A stretch of DNA of 64,000 nucleotides from Cricetomys ansorgei (Eukaryota; Chordata; Mammalia; Rodentia; Nesomyidae): positions 6,361,001-6,425,000 of the forward strand of contig JAMJFZ010002307.1 of assembly GCA_026225945.1 (NCBI GenBank), given 5' to 3'. The position numbers were made by a program, and so were the translations under genes. The notes beneath the pieces were generated by a model. That model did not search any database. It saw nothing but the letters and a program-made list of their open reading frames with translations, and was not told where the DNA came from. Numbering within the stretch: the first letter of the stretch is position 1; every line of letters begins with the position of its first letter. This document shows positions 32,271 through 44,140 of the stretch, piece by piece.

Positions 32271-32899
32271 GGGCTAGGCAAAGTGACCATATAGCCTAGC
32301 CACGTGCTGGGAAGGGAAGCAGGACCCCTCGAGAACAGAAGGAGAGAAACAACCTAGCAGCTACACAGCCTTGTGTCCCAGAAGTCAGGGAAGGCTTCAT
32401 CAGCTGTGGAAACCTCTCCTTCAGTTCACAGTATTCTTTACTCATGGCCTGGAAATCAGGGCTGGAGTTTACGAGCAAACTCCAGATTTTACATTTATTT
32501 TTAAATGAAACTTTTTGGCTTTTTGTTTTTTTCTGAGAAGAAAATTGAAACCTGTTCCCTACAGATGCTGCCAAAGCTGAAATACTGAGCAGAGATATCA
32601 AGCCAGGACCCTAGGATCTGGTGCTTTCTTGATGGGGTCATCAGCACACATAATCCAGGCCTAAGCCTCACAGACTGCACAGAGTTTATCAGGAGTAGAA
32701 GGAAATATTTCTAATTACTGAGCCTGGAGAGAGACTGATTAATTAACAAAGGCCAGTCAATTCATTTAGAAATAGATATTGATAGAGAAGTGGTTTCTCT
32801 TTTCTAAAAGGAATATATCAACATGGGAAGAAGATGATGCAGAGAGAAAACAGCCACCTACAGGGCAAGGAGAAAGGCCTTAGGATAAAGCGAGCCTGC
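32271..32899. other. Unassigned interval
   Basis: No repeat recognised. A 101-codon minus frame (32296-32601) has no similarity I know. Confidence 0.45.
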
Positions 32900-33120
32900 C
32901 TACTCTGTGATCTTCGAATAACTCCTTTAGAAGATCTGTATTTAGTTCCCACAACTCACACAGCAGCTAACAGAAGTCTGTCACTCCAGTTCCAGGGATC
33001 TGATGCCCTCTTCTGGCCTCTGCAGGCACTGCACACACGTAGTTCACATACACACATACTTACAGCATACACCCACAGGCACATGTGTACACACACACAT
33101 ATAAACAAAAAAACCCACTC
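32900..33120 (+). mobile_element. B2-family (B3-like) SINE, head lost
   Basis: 'gtcactccagttccagggat', 'ctgatgccctcttctggcct', 'gcaggcactgcacacacgta' and a CA-rich tail. Confidence 0.92.
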
Positions 33121-33149
33121 ATACACATGAAATAAGCCTTTCTTTTTAA

Positions 33150-33345
33150 AGTTGTTCTAGAAGCTTAGCATATAAAAGAGTGCTTGCTTCTCTTAGAGAG
33201 AACTTGAGTTCAGTCCACACAATGCTTGTCACGCAGCTCATAAATGTCATAATGCCACCCCAGGGACTCTGTCAGCCTCTTCTAGCCTCTCTGGGACCCT
33301 CACATACATACTCAAAAATACACTATCAGTTACAAACTATATGAA
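33150..33345 (+). mobile_element. B2-family SINE, degraded
   Basis: 'agtgcttgcttctcttagag', 'ccccagggactctgtcagcc' and 'tcttctagcctctctgggac' in B2 order. Confidence 0.75.
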
Positions 33346-34079
33346 TAAGATCTTGTAACAGAATTTAGTCTTTTTGAAGAGGTATTTCTATGTCTGGCTG
33401 ATAAAACCCCTGTAGTACCCTATCGTGTTGTTAGTTCACATTAGCAGTACTCTTTGCCAGAGTCTGATTGCTTACAGTTTGCTTCAAGACTTGGATCCTG
33501 TTTCAGAGCTCAATTCCCTGTCACTCAAAAATTTAGAAATTATTTGATAATTGATTATTAATTCAGTTTCCACCAGAGACTTAACGTTGGCCTTTCCCTT
33601 GGACCCAGCACACTAAACATCGATGCGCACTCATGTAACTTACCCCTGAGCTTGGGCTGGCATCATAGGCATTTATTTTAGAACGAATTAAATACGTTCA
33701 AGGTCTGCTTTGCACATTAGGAGAAAGAAGATGGTCTAGGAACAGGGGATGAGAACTGGAGAGAAATGACATGGATTGGAACTAGTCACTGATATGAATG
33801 TATTGAAAAATGACTGTTGCGTTCCCGAGTAGTTCTGGCTCAACTATTAGAAAATCCCAGAGATTCTCCATGCTATCATATTTAAGTTCTGGAAATTACT
33901 TGAATCTGATGGCATTTTGTCTTATTCCCTTACAGAAAAGTCGTGGCAATCTTCACAGTAGCTATAAGGAGGGGAAAGCCAGAAGCATACGTTGTAAAAT
34001 CCAGACGGAAGTATAGATGACAGGTTTCTCTCTATACTTTCTGCTTTAATGGAACTCATCCTTAAAAATGTTTGATTAC
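33346..34079. other. Unassigned interval
   Basis: No repeat or coding pattern recognised. Confidence 0.45.
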
Positions 34080-34247
34080 ATTTATGAATTTATGGGGTCT
34101 ACATGTGCCAAAGTGTGTCTGTGGGGTCAGAAGACTAACTTGCTGCACTTAGTTTTCTCCATCTACGATGAGGAACTCAGGATTGAACTTAGGTTGTCAA
34201 GCTTGGCAGAAAGCATCTTTTATTTACTGAGTTACTTCACTGGCCCC
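34080..34247 (-). mobile_element. B2-family (B3-like) SINE
   Basis: Reversed B3: 'tgtggggtcagaagactaac', 'ggaactcaggattgaactta', 'ggttgtcaagcttggcagaa' and 'gagttacttcactggcccc'. Confidence 0.88.
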
Positions 34248-34764
34248 TAACTCTGTCCTTTTGATTTTTCTAAAAGGGAGAAATAATCAAGCACCTGCAG
34301 AGATCAATTCCATAAGCTATTTGAAATGAAGTCTTTGATGTCACCTTGAGAGTAAGGCTCACCTGAACAGGAGTGTGCTGTGAAGAGGGTCAGCATGAAG
34401 GCCGGGTTTCAGTCTCAAGTGGAGCTATGGTAGGTGTTGTGCTAAGGTCAAGCTTGGACTGGGGCGGGGTGGGGGTGGGCAAGAAGAATGAGCGTACAGC
34501 ACAGGATTCTCCCAATATGTGATGCATAAAATGTATTTAATTACCTGAACTGAGAGGATTTGGATGCTTTCTCATTTCTAAGTAAGAAAACATGTAACAG
34601 AAGTCGGAGCAAGTTTCAAAACTGTGAAATAAAATGGCTCCACATAACCATACTCATCTCTAGTCATTGCTCCTCACAAAGGGCTCAGTGCAGCTCTGTG
34701 CTTACATGCAGTGTCACACTGTGGTTTTAGCTTGCTTTTTAGTTACAATGCATGCTCACTGTAA
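34248..34764. other. Unassigned interval
   Basis: A G-rich patch at 34460-34482 (with GGGG runs). No repeat family recognised. Confidence 0.45.
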
Positions 34765-34865
34765 AAAACATTAAAGCTGGAAAGGTAGCTGTGGGGCCAA
34801 GGGCTTGCCTAGAATGCACAGATCCTGAGTTTAATCCATAAAACTGCAGAAAAGAAACAAAACAC
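34765..34865 (+). mobile_element. ID/B4-like SINE
   Basis: 'taaagctggaaaggtagctg', 'gggcttgcctagaatgcaca' and an A-rich tail. Confidence 0.7.
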
Positions 34866-34897
34866 TTTTCAAAAGAGGCTCAAAAACAAGGGATGAA

Positions 34898-35075
34898 GAG
34901 CCACTGTGATGTCTCATACATGTCATGCCAGAATTGAGGGTGGGGGTGAGGTATGTCTGTGGCTGAGGCAGGAGGATTGCTACCAGTTAGAGGTCAGCCT
35001 GGGCTACATAGTGAGACCTTTTCCAAAATTAATCAGTCAAGTCAAAATAAAAATCGATCAAAAAAAAAAATCAAA
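34898..35075 (+). mobile_element. B1 SINE
   Basis: 'ggctgaggcaggaggattgc', 'agaggtcagcctgggctaca', 'tagtgagacctt', then an A-rich tail with a 10-base A run. The head holds a short insertion near 34930. Confidence 0.9.
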
Positions 35076-35205
35076 AATGGAAGAAGAGGAGAAAATAATG
35101 AAAATCTCATTACAAAGAGGAAACTTTTATGCACAAACTGATGAAAATCTCTCTGTGCACATTTGTGAATATGGAAACAGCTACACAATTTTATGAGAAT
35201 GAAAC

Positions 35206-35290
35206 AGGGGCTGGAGAAACGGTTCAGGGGATAAGAGCACCTGCTGCTCTTTCAGAGGACCTACATTTGGTTCTACCTGTGGTGTGTGGA
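35206..35290 (+). mobile_element. B2-family SINE fragment
   Basis: Clear head 'ggggctggagaaacggttca' and 'gctctttcagaggacctaca', then the match stops abruptly near 35290. Confidence 0.85.
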
Positions 35291-35737
35291 GCAGGACGTC
35301 ATCTCATGCTTCCGTTCCCTGCGGCTGAAGCTAAGTTACTGGAGAGTGGAGTGGAGTGGCTCCATTCCTCTGAGCAAACTCCTTTCATAAAATGGAGGCT
35401 CTGCAATGGGGGAAGAACCACCTTGGCAAGAGTACAAATATGAAATAAAGAGATCAAGTCCATTCTCAGTAATATGGCACAGAATAAAATATTCTAAACG
35501 AGACACGGGGAATGCAAAGGTTATATTCCAGAGATGACAATCGTTGACGAAGCAGTTGAGGAACTCTGCGTAAGTGAGGGAAATCAAAACCTCTTCCTGA
35601 CTCAGGTGTGGCGTGAGTACCCATAGTCCTAGCTCTCAGGCGATGGAACAGGGGGACGGATGGTGAGTTAGGGCCAGTGTGAAATGCACCCCCAAATTCT
35701 GTCCTAACCCCACCCCCATGCTTTCAAAAAGGAAGAC
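35291..35737. other. Unassigned interval
   Basis: Sequence directly after the truncated B2 does not match its tail. No family recognised. Confidence 0.4.
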
Positions 35738-35815
35738 TTGAGGCTGAAGGTATGGCTCAGCAGTTAAGAGTTCAGTTCCCAGCACCCATGTGGAGTGGCT
35801 CACAAAGGAAACACA
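35738..35815 (+). mobile_element. B2-family SINE fragment
   Basis: 'gaggctgaaggtatggctca', 'agttcccagcacccatgtgg' and 'agtggctcacaaagg', with an internal deletion between head and body. Confidence 0.75.
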
Positions 35816-36204
35816 ACAGAAAGCACACTAAGACTTTGTAATATGATGTCTTCATTTCCAACGCTGGAACTTATTAACGTTAAGATGTTTTAAAATCATA
35901 TCTGTGATTCTTGCCTCATGATATTTCAGACAGAAATATGGCCAAACCCCCATTACACCCCAACATAGATAAAAAGCATCACTTGTAAATATGTGTGATT
36001 ATATAACTTTGCCTTTGGTGGCACATCACTCGAATTTAACACTTCACCCATATTTCTGCCACCTTCGTATTGCCACATGGGGTGAACGTGCATTAAGTCA
36101 CATGACTTCATTATCAACATACCTATCTCCGTATTAACACAAGTGGTACTAAATAGAGTTTATATGGTTCTTGATTCTTCCCTCTCTTCCCCTCTCTCTT
36201 CCAT
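35816..36204. other. Unassigned interval
   Basis: No repeat or coding pattern recognised. Confidence 0.45.
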
Positions 36205-36283
36205 TTGCCACACTGAGGACTGAACTCAGGGCCTCAACCATGCTAGCCGAACACTCTATCACTGAACCTTATCCCCAGCTCCC
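36205..36283 (-). mobile_element. ID/B4-like SINE fragment
   Basis: 'aggactgaactcagggcctc' and 'acactctatcactgaacctt' are the complement of an ID head. Confidence 0.8.
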
Positions 36284-36876
36284 GCCTTCCTGTTCAGTCT
36301 GTTTGCAACTTTGCAGAATTTACCAGCAGTCTGCTGTTGCTTATGGAGAAAACTCTGTGCACGGGCCTTTCACAGAATGAAAAATGTGCCGTAGAGAAAG
36401 ATATACTTGTTTCGTAGACTTCCTAACACATTTTTACACAAAGACTGATTTTATGCTGAGAAAGTGAGACAGCAATATATTTTGGTTTTGAATAAATAAA
36501 ACATGAATTCAATTCTTTAGTGATTTGGTAATTGGTACAGATTGTCATTATGTGGCCAAAGGCACAGGAAGATGTTACAAATGAATGTGGTCATAATCCC
36601 CAGTGAAAGGCTACATTTTTTTTATTGCTCAGATTTAGCTTGATGTGTACAAATATCTGGAACTGTTCTACCTCACCTTTCAAGCCAAGTTTGTAATCAC
36701 CACCATATTAAAATATTAATCACCAAAGCCTGCAAGGCTGTAGCACACTTTGGGGAAAACCCAGTGCTGTTTCTCTGGGATATGTTTCTTGTGTAAATTT
36801 CAAGTGCTCTTGTCCTATTTACAGGGCGACAGTGGGTTTTGCAGACCTGTCAAATTAATTTTCTTACATTCTGTGA
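36284..36876. other. Unassigned interval
   Basis: No repeat or coding pattern recognised. Confidence 0.45.
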
Positions 36877-37245
36877 TGATGATGGTTAGTCTTCGTTGTT
36901 GACTAAATAGGATTTAGAACCATGGAAATGAACCTCTGGGCACATCAATAAAGGGTTTTCCAGACAGGACTGACTGAGATGGGAAGGCCCATCATAAAAT
37001 GAGGTTGACATCTTAGAATTTCAGACTGGCTTACTAAAATATAAATTAATTAAAAAATAAATAAGAAAAGGGATGAGGACCAGTATCCTTTGCTTTCTAC
37101 TTCCTGGTTGGATGCAATGTGACCAGCTACCTCCTTCTGTAATCACACACCTTTGTGAACTATAAGCCGAAATGAATCCTTCTTTAGGTTGCTTTTGCCT
37201 GGTAGTTGTCACAGCAATCATCCATAAGACAAGTAATTTCTACAG
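36877..37245 (+). mobile_element. ERVL-MaLR LTR (MT/ORR1/MLT group)
   Basis: 'gatgatggttagtcttcgtt', 'gggttttccagacaggactg', 'actgagatgggaaggcccat' and, after an AT-rich patch (37035-37072), 'gaactataagccgaaatgaa', 'agttgtcacagcaatcatcc'. Confidence 0.75.
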
Positions 37246-38050
37246 TGGGTGGTCTTACAGCATCAGTCAGTGATGCTGTATCCAGAGTCAACTATGACCA
37301 GGGGGGAGGGGGCACACTGTTACCTAACAAATGACGTGTTGTGATCTGGTTTTTCTGTTGCTGAAAGAAGGAGTCAAATATCTATATCCTATAATGTGAC
37401 ATACTCTGGCAGATGAATTCCCACTCTGTAGATGGCTCTTATTGAACCGATGCATTAGGAATAGCCTAGATCTGCTGCTCTAGCTAATCTGGAGGATGTC
37501 AGAAATTCTTTCTGAAGTTAGGAGATGAAAGCCTGCAAGGATGGCTTTAATCTCTAGATTTGTTTACCAGTAGTTGATACGATAGGAAAGTACATTTTGC
37601 TTATCATCTTCATACCTTAGATATTCTTGAGAAGTGAAATTAGGAGACACTCAGTTTTACTGACACCCAGAGTCTATTCTTAGACATGGATAGGCAAGTC
37701 GTGGCCCAGGAATAGCATGGAAGAGCTGCTAACACAAGCAGGGTTGAGTCCTCTAGTAGTAAACAAATGGAACAAAGGCTCCTCAAGTCAAGTTATTTGA
37801 CTTAGGAGGCTTCTGGTAGATAGACAACACCTTCTTGACAGGTTACCTGCAGCCCAAACACAGAAGCAACCTAACCACTGTTTCCCATATTTTACCTACA
37901 TTTTGATAGCCGGGAAGCATCAGTACTGTTGATTTTCAGCCCCGATGAATGGGGATGATAGGAAAGCTTTCTTTGCAAACTGGAAAATTTTCTAGTAGAA
38001 GAAGCATGGATAAAGAACGAATTGGTGAAAACATCAGATGACATGCGAGT
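37246..38050. other. Unassigned ~0.8 kb interval
   Basis: No repeat recognised and no frame above 60 codons of note. G run near 37301. Confidence 0.45.
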
Positions 38051-38090
38051 AAGAGAGAGAGAGAGAGAGAGAGAGTGGGAGGGAGGGAGG
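38051..38090 (+). repeat. (GA)n and (GGGA)n tract
   Basis: GA units to 38075, then GGGA units to 38090. Confidence 0.95.
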
Positions 38091-38287
38091 TGATCAGGAA
38101 AGGCTTATCCTTATCTATATCTAATGTACAGCTATGACTTAAAGATGGATTTGGGCTTCACATGCACAGGGAATTGTGGGTTTAGCACCAAGAGTTAGTC
38201 TCTGGTTTGGCTATTTGCTCATTTTGGCACAACCTCTTTCCACTTTTTAATGTACAGAAGTACACATTTAAAGATCAGTACTTCTAG

Positions 38288-38425
38288 TTGACATGGCGAT
38301 CCACACCTGCGCTGCTGCCTCTCAGGAGTTAGAACAGTAGGACCAGGAGTTCAAGGTCATCCTCAGCTACATCACAAGTTCAAGGGTAGCCTGGGTTACA
38401 TGAGATCTTGTCTCACAAAACGCAG
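38288..38425 (+). mobile_element. B1 SINE
   Basis: 'accaggagttcaaggtcatc', 'ctcagctacatcacaagttc' and 'catgagatcttgtctcacaa'. Confidence 0.87.
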
Positions 38426-38432
38426 ATAAAGG

Positions 38433-38640
38433 GATGAAGAGCTGGCTCTGCAATTTACAACACTTGTTGCTCTTACAGAGGATCTAGATTTGGATTCCAC
38501 ACATGGCGGTTCACAACCATATCTAACTCCACTTCTAAGAGATCCAAAGTACTCCTCTCATCTCCACAGGCAGGCATGCACATGATACATAGTCATGCAT
38601 GCAGGTAAGATACTCAGGTATATAAAATACAACAATTAAA
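38433..38640 (+). mobile_element. B2-family (B3-like) SINE
   Basis: 'tgctcttacagaggatctag', 'cacatggcggttcacaacca', 'tatctaactccacttctaag' and an A-rich tail, directly following the B1. Confidence 0.9.
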
Positions 38641-39188
38641 CATTAAAACAAACATAAAACAAAACCAAAATAGTCCATTATAACAATAGTGAAAAATACA
38701 TATCACTATTACTAAGATCATAATATCTTTCCACATCTTCACACATAAATTGCAGATAAAAATAAATATAGTAACTGTTAAACTAAAAGGAGATAAGATG
38801 TAACATGCCATTGGGGAGTCCTGTATTTTTTCCCTCTTTGCCCTTCCTTCTAGGTTCAGTTGTCTTGAGTAATCCAATGCTGGTGCATATTCATACGACT
38901 CTTAAAGCTCATAGGCACCATGTTAATCAGATACCGTAAAAACAGACAAACAAAATCTCAGTATCTGTAAGCAGTTCTGTCTACCTCATAGGTCTGTGTG
39001 TTAAAGTTTTGTTCAGAGATTTGAACGAGGATTGGGCTTGGAGTTATTGGGATAAATGTCACTTAAGCTTTCTCTTAATGCTTAGCAGCAACAATGACCT
39101 GAGCGCATTCATTCTTCTCATGGAGGATGTCAAGGCAACAAAGTGATAGAGAAAACCCATGATGCCTGAGGATGACAGAGCTCTTGAT
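38641..39188. other. Unassigned interval
   Basis: AT-rich, no family recognised. Confidence 0.45.
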
Positions 39189-39202
39189 ATCTATCTGTCT
39201 AT

Positions 39203-39235
<33 letters not shown>

Positions 39236-39390
39236 ATCTATCATCTATCTATCTATTTATCTATCATCTATCATCTATCTATAATCTATCATCTATCTAT
39301 CTATCTATCTATCATCAATCTATCATCTATTTCTCCCATTATCTATCTGTTATCTATGTATCATGATTTATCTATCTTCTATCATCAATT
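39189..39390 (+). repeat. (TCTA)n tetranucleotide microsatellite
   Basis: TCTA arrays separated by TCATCTA and TCATCAA variants, about 200 bp in all. The 64-codon frame through it (Leu/Ser/Ile/Tyr) is a repeat artefact. Confidence 0.97.
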
Positions 39391-40239
39391 ACAAATATGA
39401 TTATATATGCACATATATGCACATGCGTTTTTATCTTAAATATTGATTTTAAAATAAACACACATCTAAAACTGTGTACCTATATAAAAAGTATATTTAA
39501 GCACTTTAAAACCTGCACAACAAGAGTACTTGATGGTTCTGTGGCAGCATCAGAAGTGCATTACGGACCACTTCTCTGAGATGCTTTGCTACTCTTTGAC
39601 AGAAGCTCTGAGACGCATTCCAGCAGTGGAGTCGGTAAGAACAGAAGCCATGTGAGGACAGGACCGTCATGGTCAATGAGGAAGAAAGATAAGATGCACT
39701 GGGAGGTGATGAGCTTTCTAGTATGGTACATCAGGGCAACCGAAAGCAAGCATAAGAATAGATGAAGGAAGTTTGTGTTTGGGGTAAACAAGGGGAATTG
39801 AGGCCAGTGGAAGGGAAATTGTGGTCCTAAACATCCCAGAAATAAATAAGGCAGAGCAGACACGAGAGCAGAGACAATCGGGAGGAAGATGAACAGGTAT
39901 CATGCCAACTGTTTTGTTTCTGTTTCTTTCCAACTCCAAAGGGATTGGGGTGTAGAGAGGACGGGAGAAATAGACATTATGTGCACATTCATGAACCTTA
40001 CCTAAGAGAGAGGACTCAGCTTTGTTAAACCTTGAATCCCACTGACATTCTTAAGTTCTAAGAACAGTATAATGTATTACATTCCCGTATCCTAAAGGCA
40101 TAGAGATCTCGGCAAAAAAATAAATGGGTGTGAGACAACCTCTACTAACTGCTACTACCATGTGACCTCATGATTTCACTCTTCAAAGGGAACTTATCAG
40201 TGGTGTAACCAGCCTGGAACTCTGATTTTGTTGTTGCTT
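39391..40239. other. Unassigned interval
   Basis: Overlapping minus frames of 100 and 73 codons at 39561-39939 are rich in Leu/Phe/Ser and resemble no protein I know. No repeat recognised. Confidence 0.4.
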
Positions 40240-40355
40240 TAGTGGTACTGACTGAGGATTGACCCTTATATATACTGGGCAAGGTTCTACATTGTAAACC
40301 CTTGTGTATGCGAGGCAAGTATAAAACATTGAGCTATCTTCCCAGTACTCAACAT
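40240..40355 (-). mobile_element. ID/B4-like SINE fragment
   Basis: 'ggtactgactgaggattgac' and 'acattgagctatcttcccag' are reversed ID/B4. The middle is duplicated or expanded. Confidence 0.65.
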
Positions 40356-40536
40356 TTTTAACCACCAATAATAATGATAAAATTATCTAAGTGCCTCTCT
40401 GAAAATGTCTTTTCCCTTCTCCTTGTTTGACCACTAATTAATAGTCTGGGAAAGTTAGTGTCATCTTGCAATGTTTTATGTAGCCTATGGATAATTTTTT
40501 GACAGTCTTCTTTGAATTTCATTATTTGTGTAAATA

Positions 40537-40540
<4 letters not shown>

Positions 40541-40587
<47 letters not shown>

Positions 40588-40647
40588 TATATACATATAT
40601 GTGTGTATATATATATATATATCTCACATATGTACATATATATATGT
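40541..40647. repeat. Compound (TA)n/(CA)n/(GT)n microsatellite
   Basis: A perfect TA run followed by ACAC, ATAC, GTGT and TA blocks. Confidence 0.96.
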
Positions 40648-41465
40648 GCATGCATACCTACAGTCTGACCATACAAAGTAAAATAAATTGAAAAAATAAA
40701 TATTAGGTGACTCCATTGCAAACTAATATTAGGTATGTATTAAATGTGCACTGTTCTTAGCATTGCAATTGGGTCTAACTCAATGGCCAATCTTCCACTG
40801 TCTTGTGGAGTCCTTCTGATTTAAGATTTTTCTTCTCTAGAGCATTACATTTATCAGAAATTCTTTTGATTCTCTACTCTCTGCTCCTCCATCTCAGTGG
40901 CCTGTGCTTAATCAGACAATGTTTAAAAGAGACTACTACTGAGAATATAAAGTGTTTGTGTGATTTAAAAGGTTTGTATTCATACATGAACTTAATATGG
41001 TTTTATTTAAGGTCCAAAGGACCTTTCTTCTCTGGTTTGGAATCTTGGTAGGAACATCTTCCAGGCCATAAAATACAGGATGGGGAAAGCCAAATGACCT
41101 CTTGAGGGTAACAAGACTTCAAGAGATATTCTACTACCTATTTTATTTTTTCACTCGAAACAACTGTGATTTCCAACCCAGTAGAAAGGTAGATATCACT
41201 GAACACACGATAAGAAGACATCTTTCAGGGTCTTTTCATCCTATTCTCCTACTCTAGATAAAAGAGCTGGAGCAGAGGGAAAGCCAGACCTCGCTGTCTG
41301 ATTTAGTCATTTCACACCCTGCTTTGCATTTTTATTGGTATGGAACATCTTCAAAGCAGATCTTACTGAATTTTCATCTGGAAGCATGGAGAGTTATGAT
41401 TCCTCCCAGAGTTAGAAGCTGCTGCTGTTAATATCAACTTAGATGCTCTGTGGCCAGCGTGATGA
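40648..41465. other. Unassigned ~0.8 kb interval
   Basis: No repeat or coding pattern recognised. Confidence 0.45.
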
Positions 41466-41612
41466 CCATGGAGGCCAAAAGCACCAGACACCACTATGCT
41501 GGAGTTACAGGGAGTTATGAACCACCTGACCTGGAAGCTGGAATCCAAAATCTGGTCTTCTACAAGAGCAGTAAGAGCTCTGAGCAGTTGAGTGATTATC
41601 CCATGCCCCTGA
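41466..41612 (-). mobile_element. B2-family SINE fragment
   Basis: 'catggaggccaaaagcacca', 'tgctggagttacagggagtt' and 'atgaaccacctgacctggaa' follow reversed B2. Head degraded. Confidence 0.8.
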
Positions 41613-42412
41613 AGACTGTTTGTCTTCTTTCTTACCACCAAAAGGGGAAAAAAAAGATAGCCATGAAGTACAAATCCAATATGGTAGTTTATGCTTGATT
41701 CTCTGATTGTTGCAGAGTTATTTCTTAGCAGCGCACAGGTTACACTTTTTATTTTCATTTTCCTATGATTTTTTTTTAAATCATGAAATTGATTCCATTT
41801 GTATTACTATCTCAGCACAGTTCAATCCCACAGAACAACCAAACAAAGTAATTCACTTGACACGTGTATATTTCTCATCACCTGTACCATAAATATCAGT
41901 TTTTAATGCAAGGAACATAAAGTCAGTTAAGACACAATCCCCATCTCTGCTTTCTAGGAGCTGTGCCCCATGTGATCTGGAAGCAGATGAGTAAGCGAGA
42001 CTAGCATATCAGTGGTAGTCAGTGTCTATAGAGTATTCGTTATGCTACTGATGCACCAAAAAGAAGCAATGAGTTTGAGTTGCATTCATCAGAAAGCTGA
42101 CCTGTGGGTTAAGCCTCCTAAAATGAAGTGAGAAGCAAGAAACCTCTTACCAAACCACAGGAACACCAAATCATGTGCTAGCTGATTGTTTTATGGGTCC
42201 TTCCTGGGCTCTAGAATGGGCCAACAGAGCCTCTAAGGATGGGGAAGTATTGCATTCAAAAGAAGCACAGAGTACAGAGACCAGCACAGTGGTGTTTACT
42301 CTACATGGTTCATATCAGACAAGCTGTAGATTCAGTCTAGGTGTCTGTCAGCAAGGAGCGGGTAAATCAAGCTTATCTAGCCTAAAAGAAGAATGACTTA
42401 GTTGCTTTTATT
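41613..42412. other. Unassigned ~0.8 kb interval
   Basis: No repeat recognised. T/A-rich near 41769. A 73-codon frame at 42175-42396 without known similarity. Confidence 0.45.
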
Positions 42413-42422
42413 TTACATATAT

Positions 42423-42456
<34 letters not shown>

Positions 42457-42474
42457 GTATATATATATATATAG
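42413..42474. repeat. (TA)n/(TATG)n microsatellite
   Basis: TA and TATGTA units at the tail end of a reversed B3-like SINE. Confidence 0.95.
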
Positions 42475-42475
42475 C

Positions 42476-42656
42476 CTACATTTATGAATGTGTACCACAT
42501 CTGTTTGGTACCTGCAGAGCCAGAAGAGGGCATCAGATCCTCTGGAACTGGAGTTACCTATGCTGGTGAGCCATCATATGAGTGCTGGGAGCTGAGCCCA
42601 CATCCTCTGCAAAGCAGCAAGTGCCCTTCACCTGGATGAGCCATTTCTCCAGCCCT
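42476..42656 (-). mobile_element. B2-family (B3-like) SINE
   Basis: 'cagaagagggcatcagatcc', 'tctggaactggagttaccta', 'gtgctgggagctgagcccac' and 'gagccatttctccagccc'. Near full length. Confidence 0.95.
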
Positions 42657-42929
42657 TCTAGTCTATGTTGTTTTAATATCATGCGAATGTAACCCTAATG
42701 TTAAATTTTGAGAAGTTATAGAAAGTACTGTTGGAAATTTAGATAATTTCAGAGTAAAGAAAATTAATTTAGCCAAAGTCCATTCAACTACCATTCCTTG
42801 TGGTATTTGTTTTTCCAAGTAACCAAAACAAGGGTAGGTTTGATGTTTGCACACGTTTAATTATTTCTCAAAATTCCAGTACATTAGAACTGTGAAAATG
42901 AAGTAAGTTTGGCTTAACCCTGCTACCAG

Positions 42930-43380
42930 GCTTGGATGATCAGTCCTGGCTCAAATCTGCCTTTACACATAGTGGTTTTTACTTTAAATTTAGATGTGAA
43001 CAAATCATAACCTAACAGTGTAGAGGTTTGTAACCTAGCAACCGAGTCCCTGCCTATCACAATCACAGCACCCCATCCTCTGCAGGTGACAGCCAGACAG
43101 CTGAGTCTCAGCACATCACAGAAGCAGCTCTTCAGCTAGTTACAAGCTGCAGACTGATCTGACATGTCCATATATGGCAAATGCCAATTTCAGCCAATCA
43201 GGTTCCTTTTCTGCCTATAAATACAACCTGTGTGTCTGACAGAAAGGGACATTTTGAACCCTCTTGGATAGCTGCCTGGCTCTAGAACCTTTTATTCTTC
43301 TTGTTTAAATAAACTTTGTGAACATTAACTTGGGTCTCAGTTTTTCCTTTGGCGATATTGTTACTTGTAGGAACCAGTTT
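42930..43380 (+). mobile_element. Endogenous retroviral LTR with readable promoter and poly(A) signals
   Basis: A CCAAT box (43194-43200, 'ccaatca'), TATAAATA (43216-43223) and AATAAA (43308-43313) are correctly ordered and spaced, leaving an R region of roughly 60-90 bp. A GT/T-rich U5-like stretch follows. The 5' edge is not resolved, no internal region is recognised, and the family is unknown. Confidence 0.65.
43194..43223 (+). promoter_or_regulatory. LTR core promoter (CCAAT box and TATA box)
   Basis: CCAATCA and TATAAATA separated by 15 bases. Initiation would be expected near 43245-43250 by spacing. Activity is inferred only. Confidence 0.55.
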
Positions 43381-43527
43381 TGTTTTGTCAAAGAGATCCA
43401 GCGAGCTCAGTTGAGATGAAGAGACTAGAATGAATTCACTTCATGGTTTATAAAGCACTAAGAGGACTTGAAAGCTGCACTTAAGTTGTTGAAGTTTTGC
43501 TGTGGCATGCTACAAATAACAGAAGAT

Positions 43528-43696
43528 TTTGTGTGTGTGCGTGTGATCCCCACAGAGGTCAGAAGAGCACATCAGATCACTTGAACTGGAGTGACAGGTG
43601 ACTGTGAACTACCTGATGTGGAGCCTGGGGATCAAACTCGGTCCCTCTGGAATTGCACTAACTGTCCCCAACTGCAGAGCCATCCCTCCAGCCCCT
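43528..43696 (-). mobile_element. B2-family (B3-like) SINE
   Basis: 'cagaggtcagaagagcacat', 'cagatcacttgaactggagt', 'ggggatcaaactcggtccct' and 'gagccatccctccagcccc'. Confidence 0.93.
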
Positions 43697-43799
43697 CTTT
43701 CTGATATTAAAGTGACAGCATTATGAATCCACTCAGTCACATATCCATGTCTTTAGGAAAAGTGCAGTGAGTGAGCTCTGTTATGGAAACTTCCTGGAA

Positions 43800-43935
43800 T
43801 ATGTCAGTGGATGAAACAGATAGAGAAGTAGATATAAGCTACCATCCACCAGCTTATATTCCCAGGGTATGGTGACAGGTAAAAACGGTCGATAAACACA
43901 ACAAACAAATTATTAGAGGATTCTATCATAAACTA
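43800..43935 (-). mobile_element. L2 3' end fragment
   Basis: Plus strand keeps the reversed L2 order: 'ggatgaaacagatagagaag', 'cagcttatattcccagggta' and 'cgataaacacaacaaacaaa'. Confidence 0.55.
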
Positions 43936-44121
43936 AAGCAACGATTCGTTCCCATCCTATTCTCACTAAGGGTAAGATTTCCTTCAGGGAGGGGAGTCTG
44001 TGTCCAACAGTGTTTAAAAAAGAAACCAAGAGTGACCTTTTAAAGTCCTTAGTAGCAGAGTGAAGGATGCAAAACAGGGACATAGGTAAATATTATAAAA
44101 GGCAGATTATTCCAAGTCGTT

Positions 44122-44140
44122 AAAAAAAAAAAAAAAAAAA
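44122..44140 (+). repeat. Poly-A run
   Basis: 19 A, no source element identified. Confidence 0.9.

Noticed and set aside
39189..39390. CRISPR-like array
   Set aside because: The period is four bases with simple variants and no spacers; it is a TCTA microsatellite.
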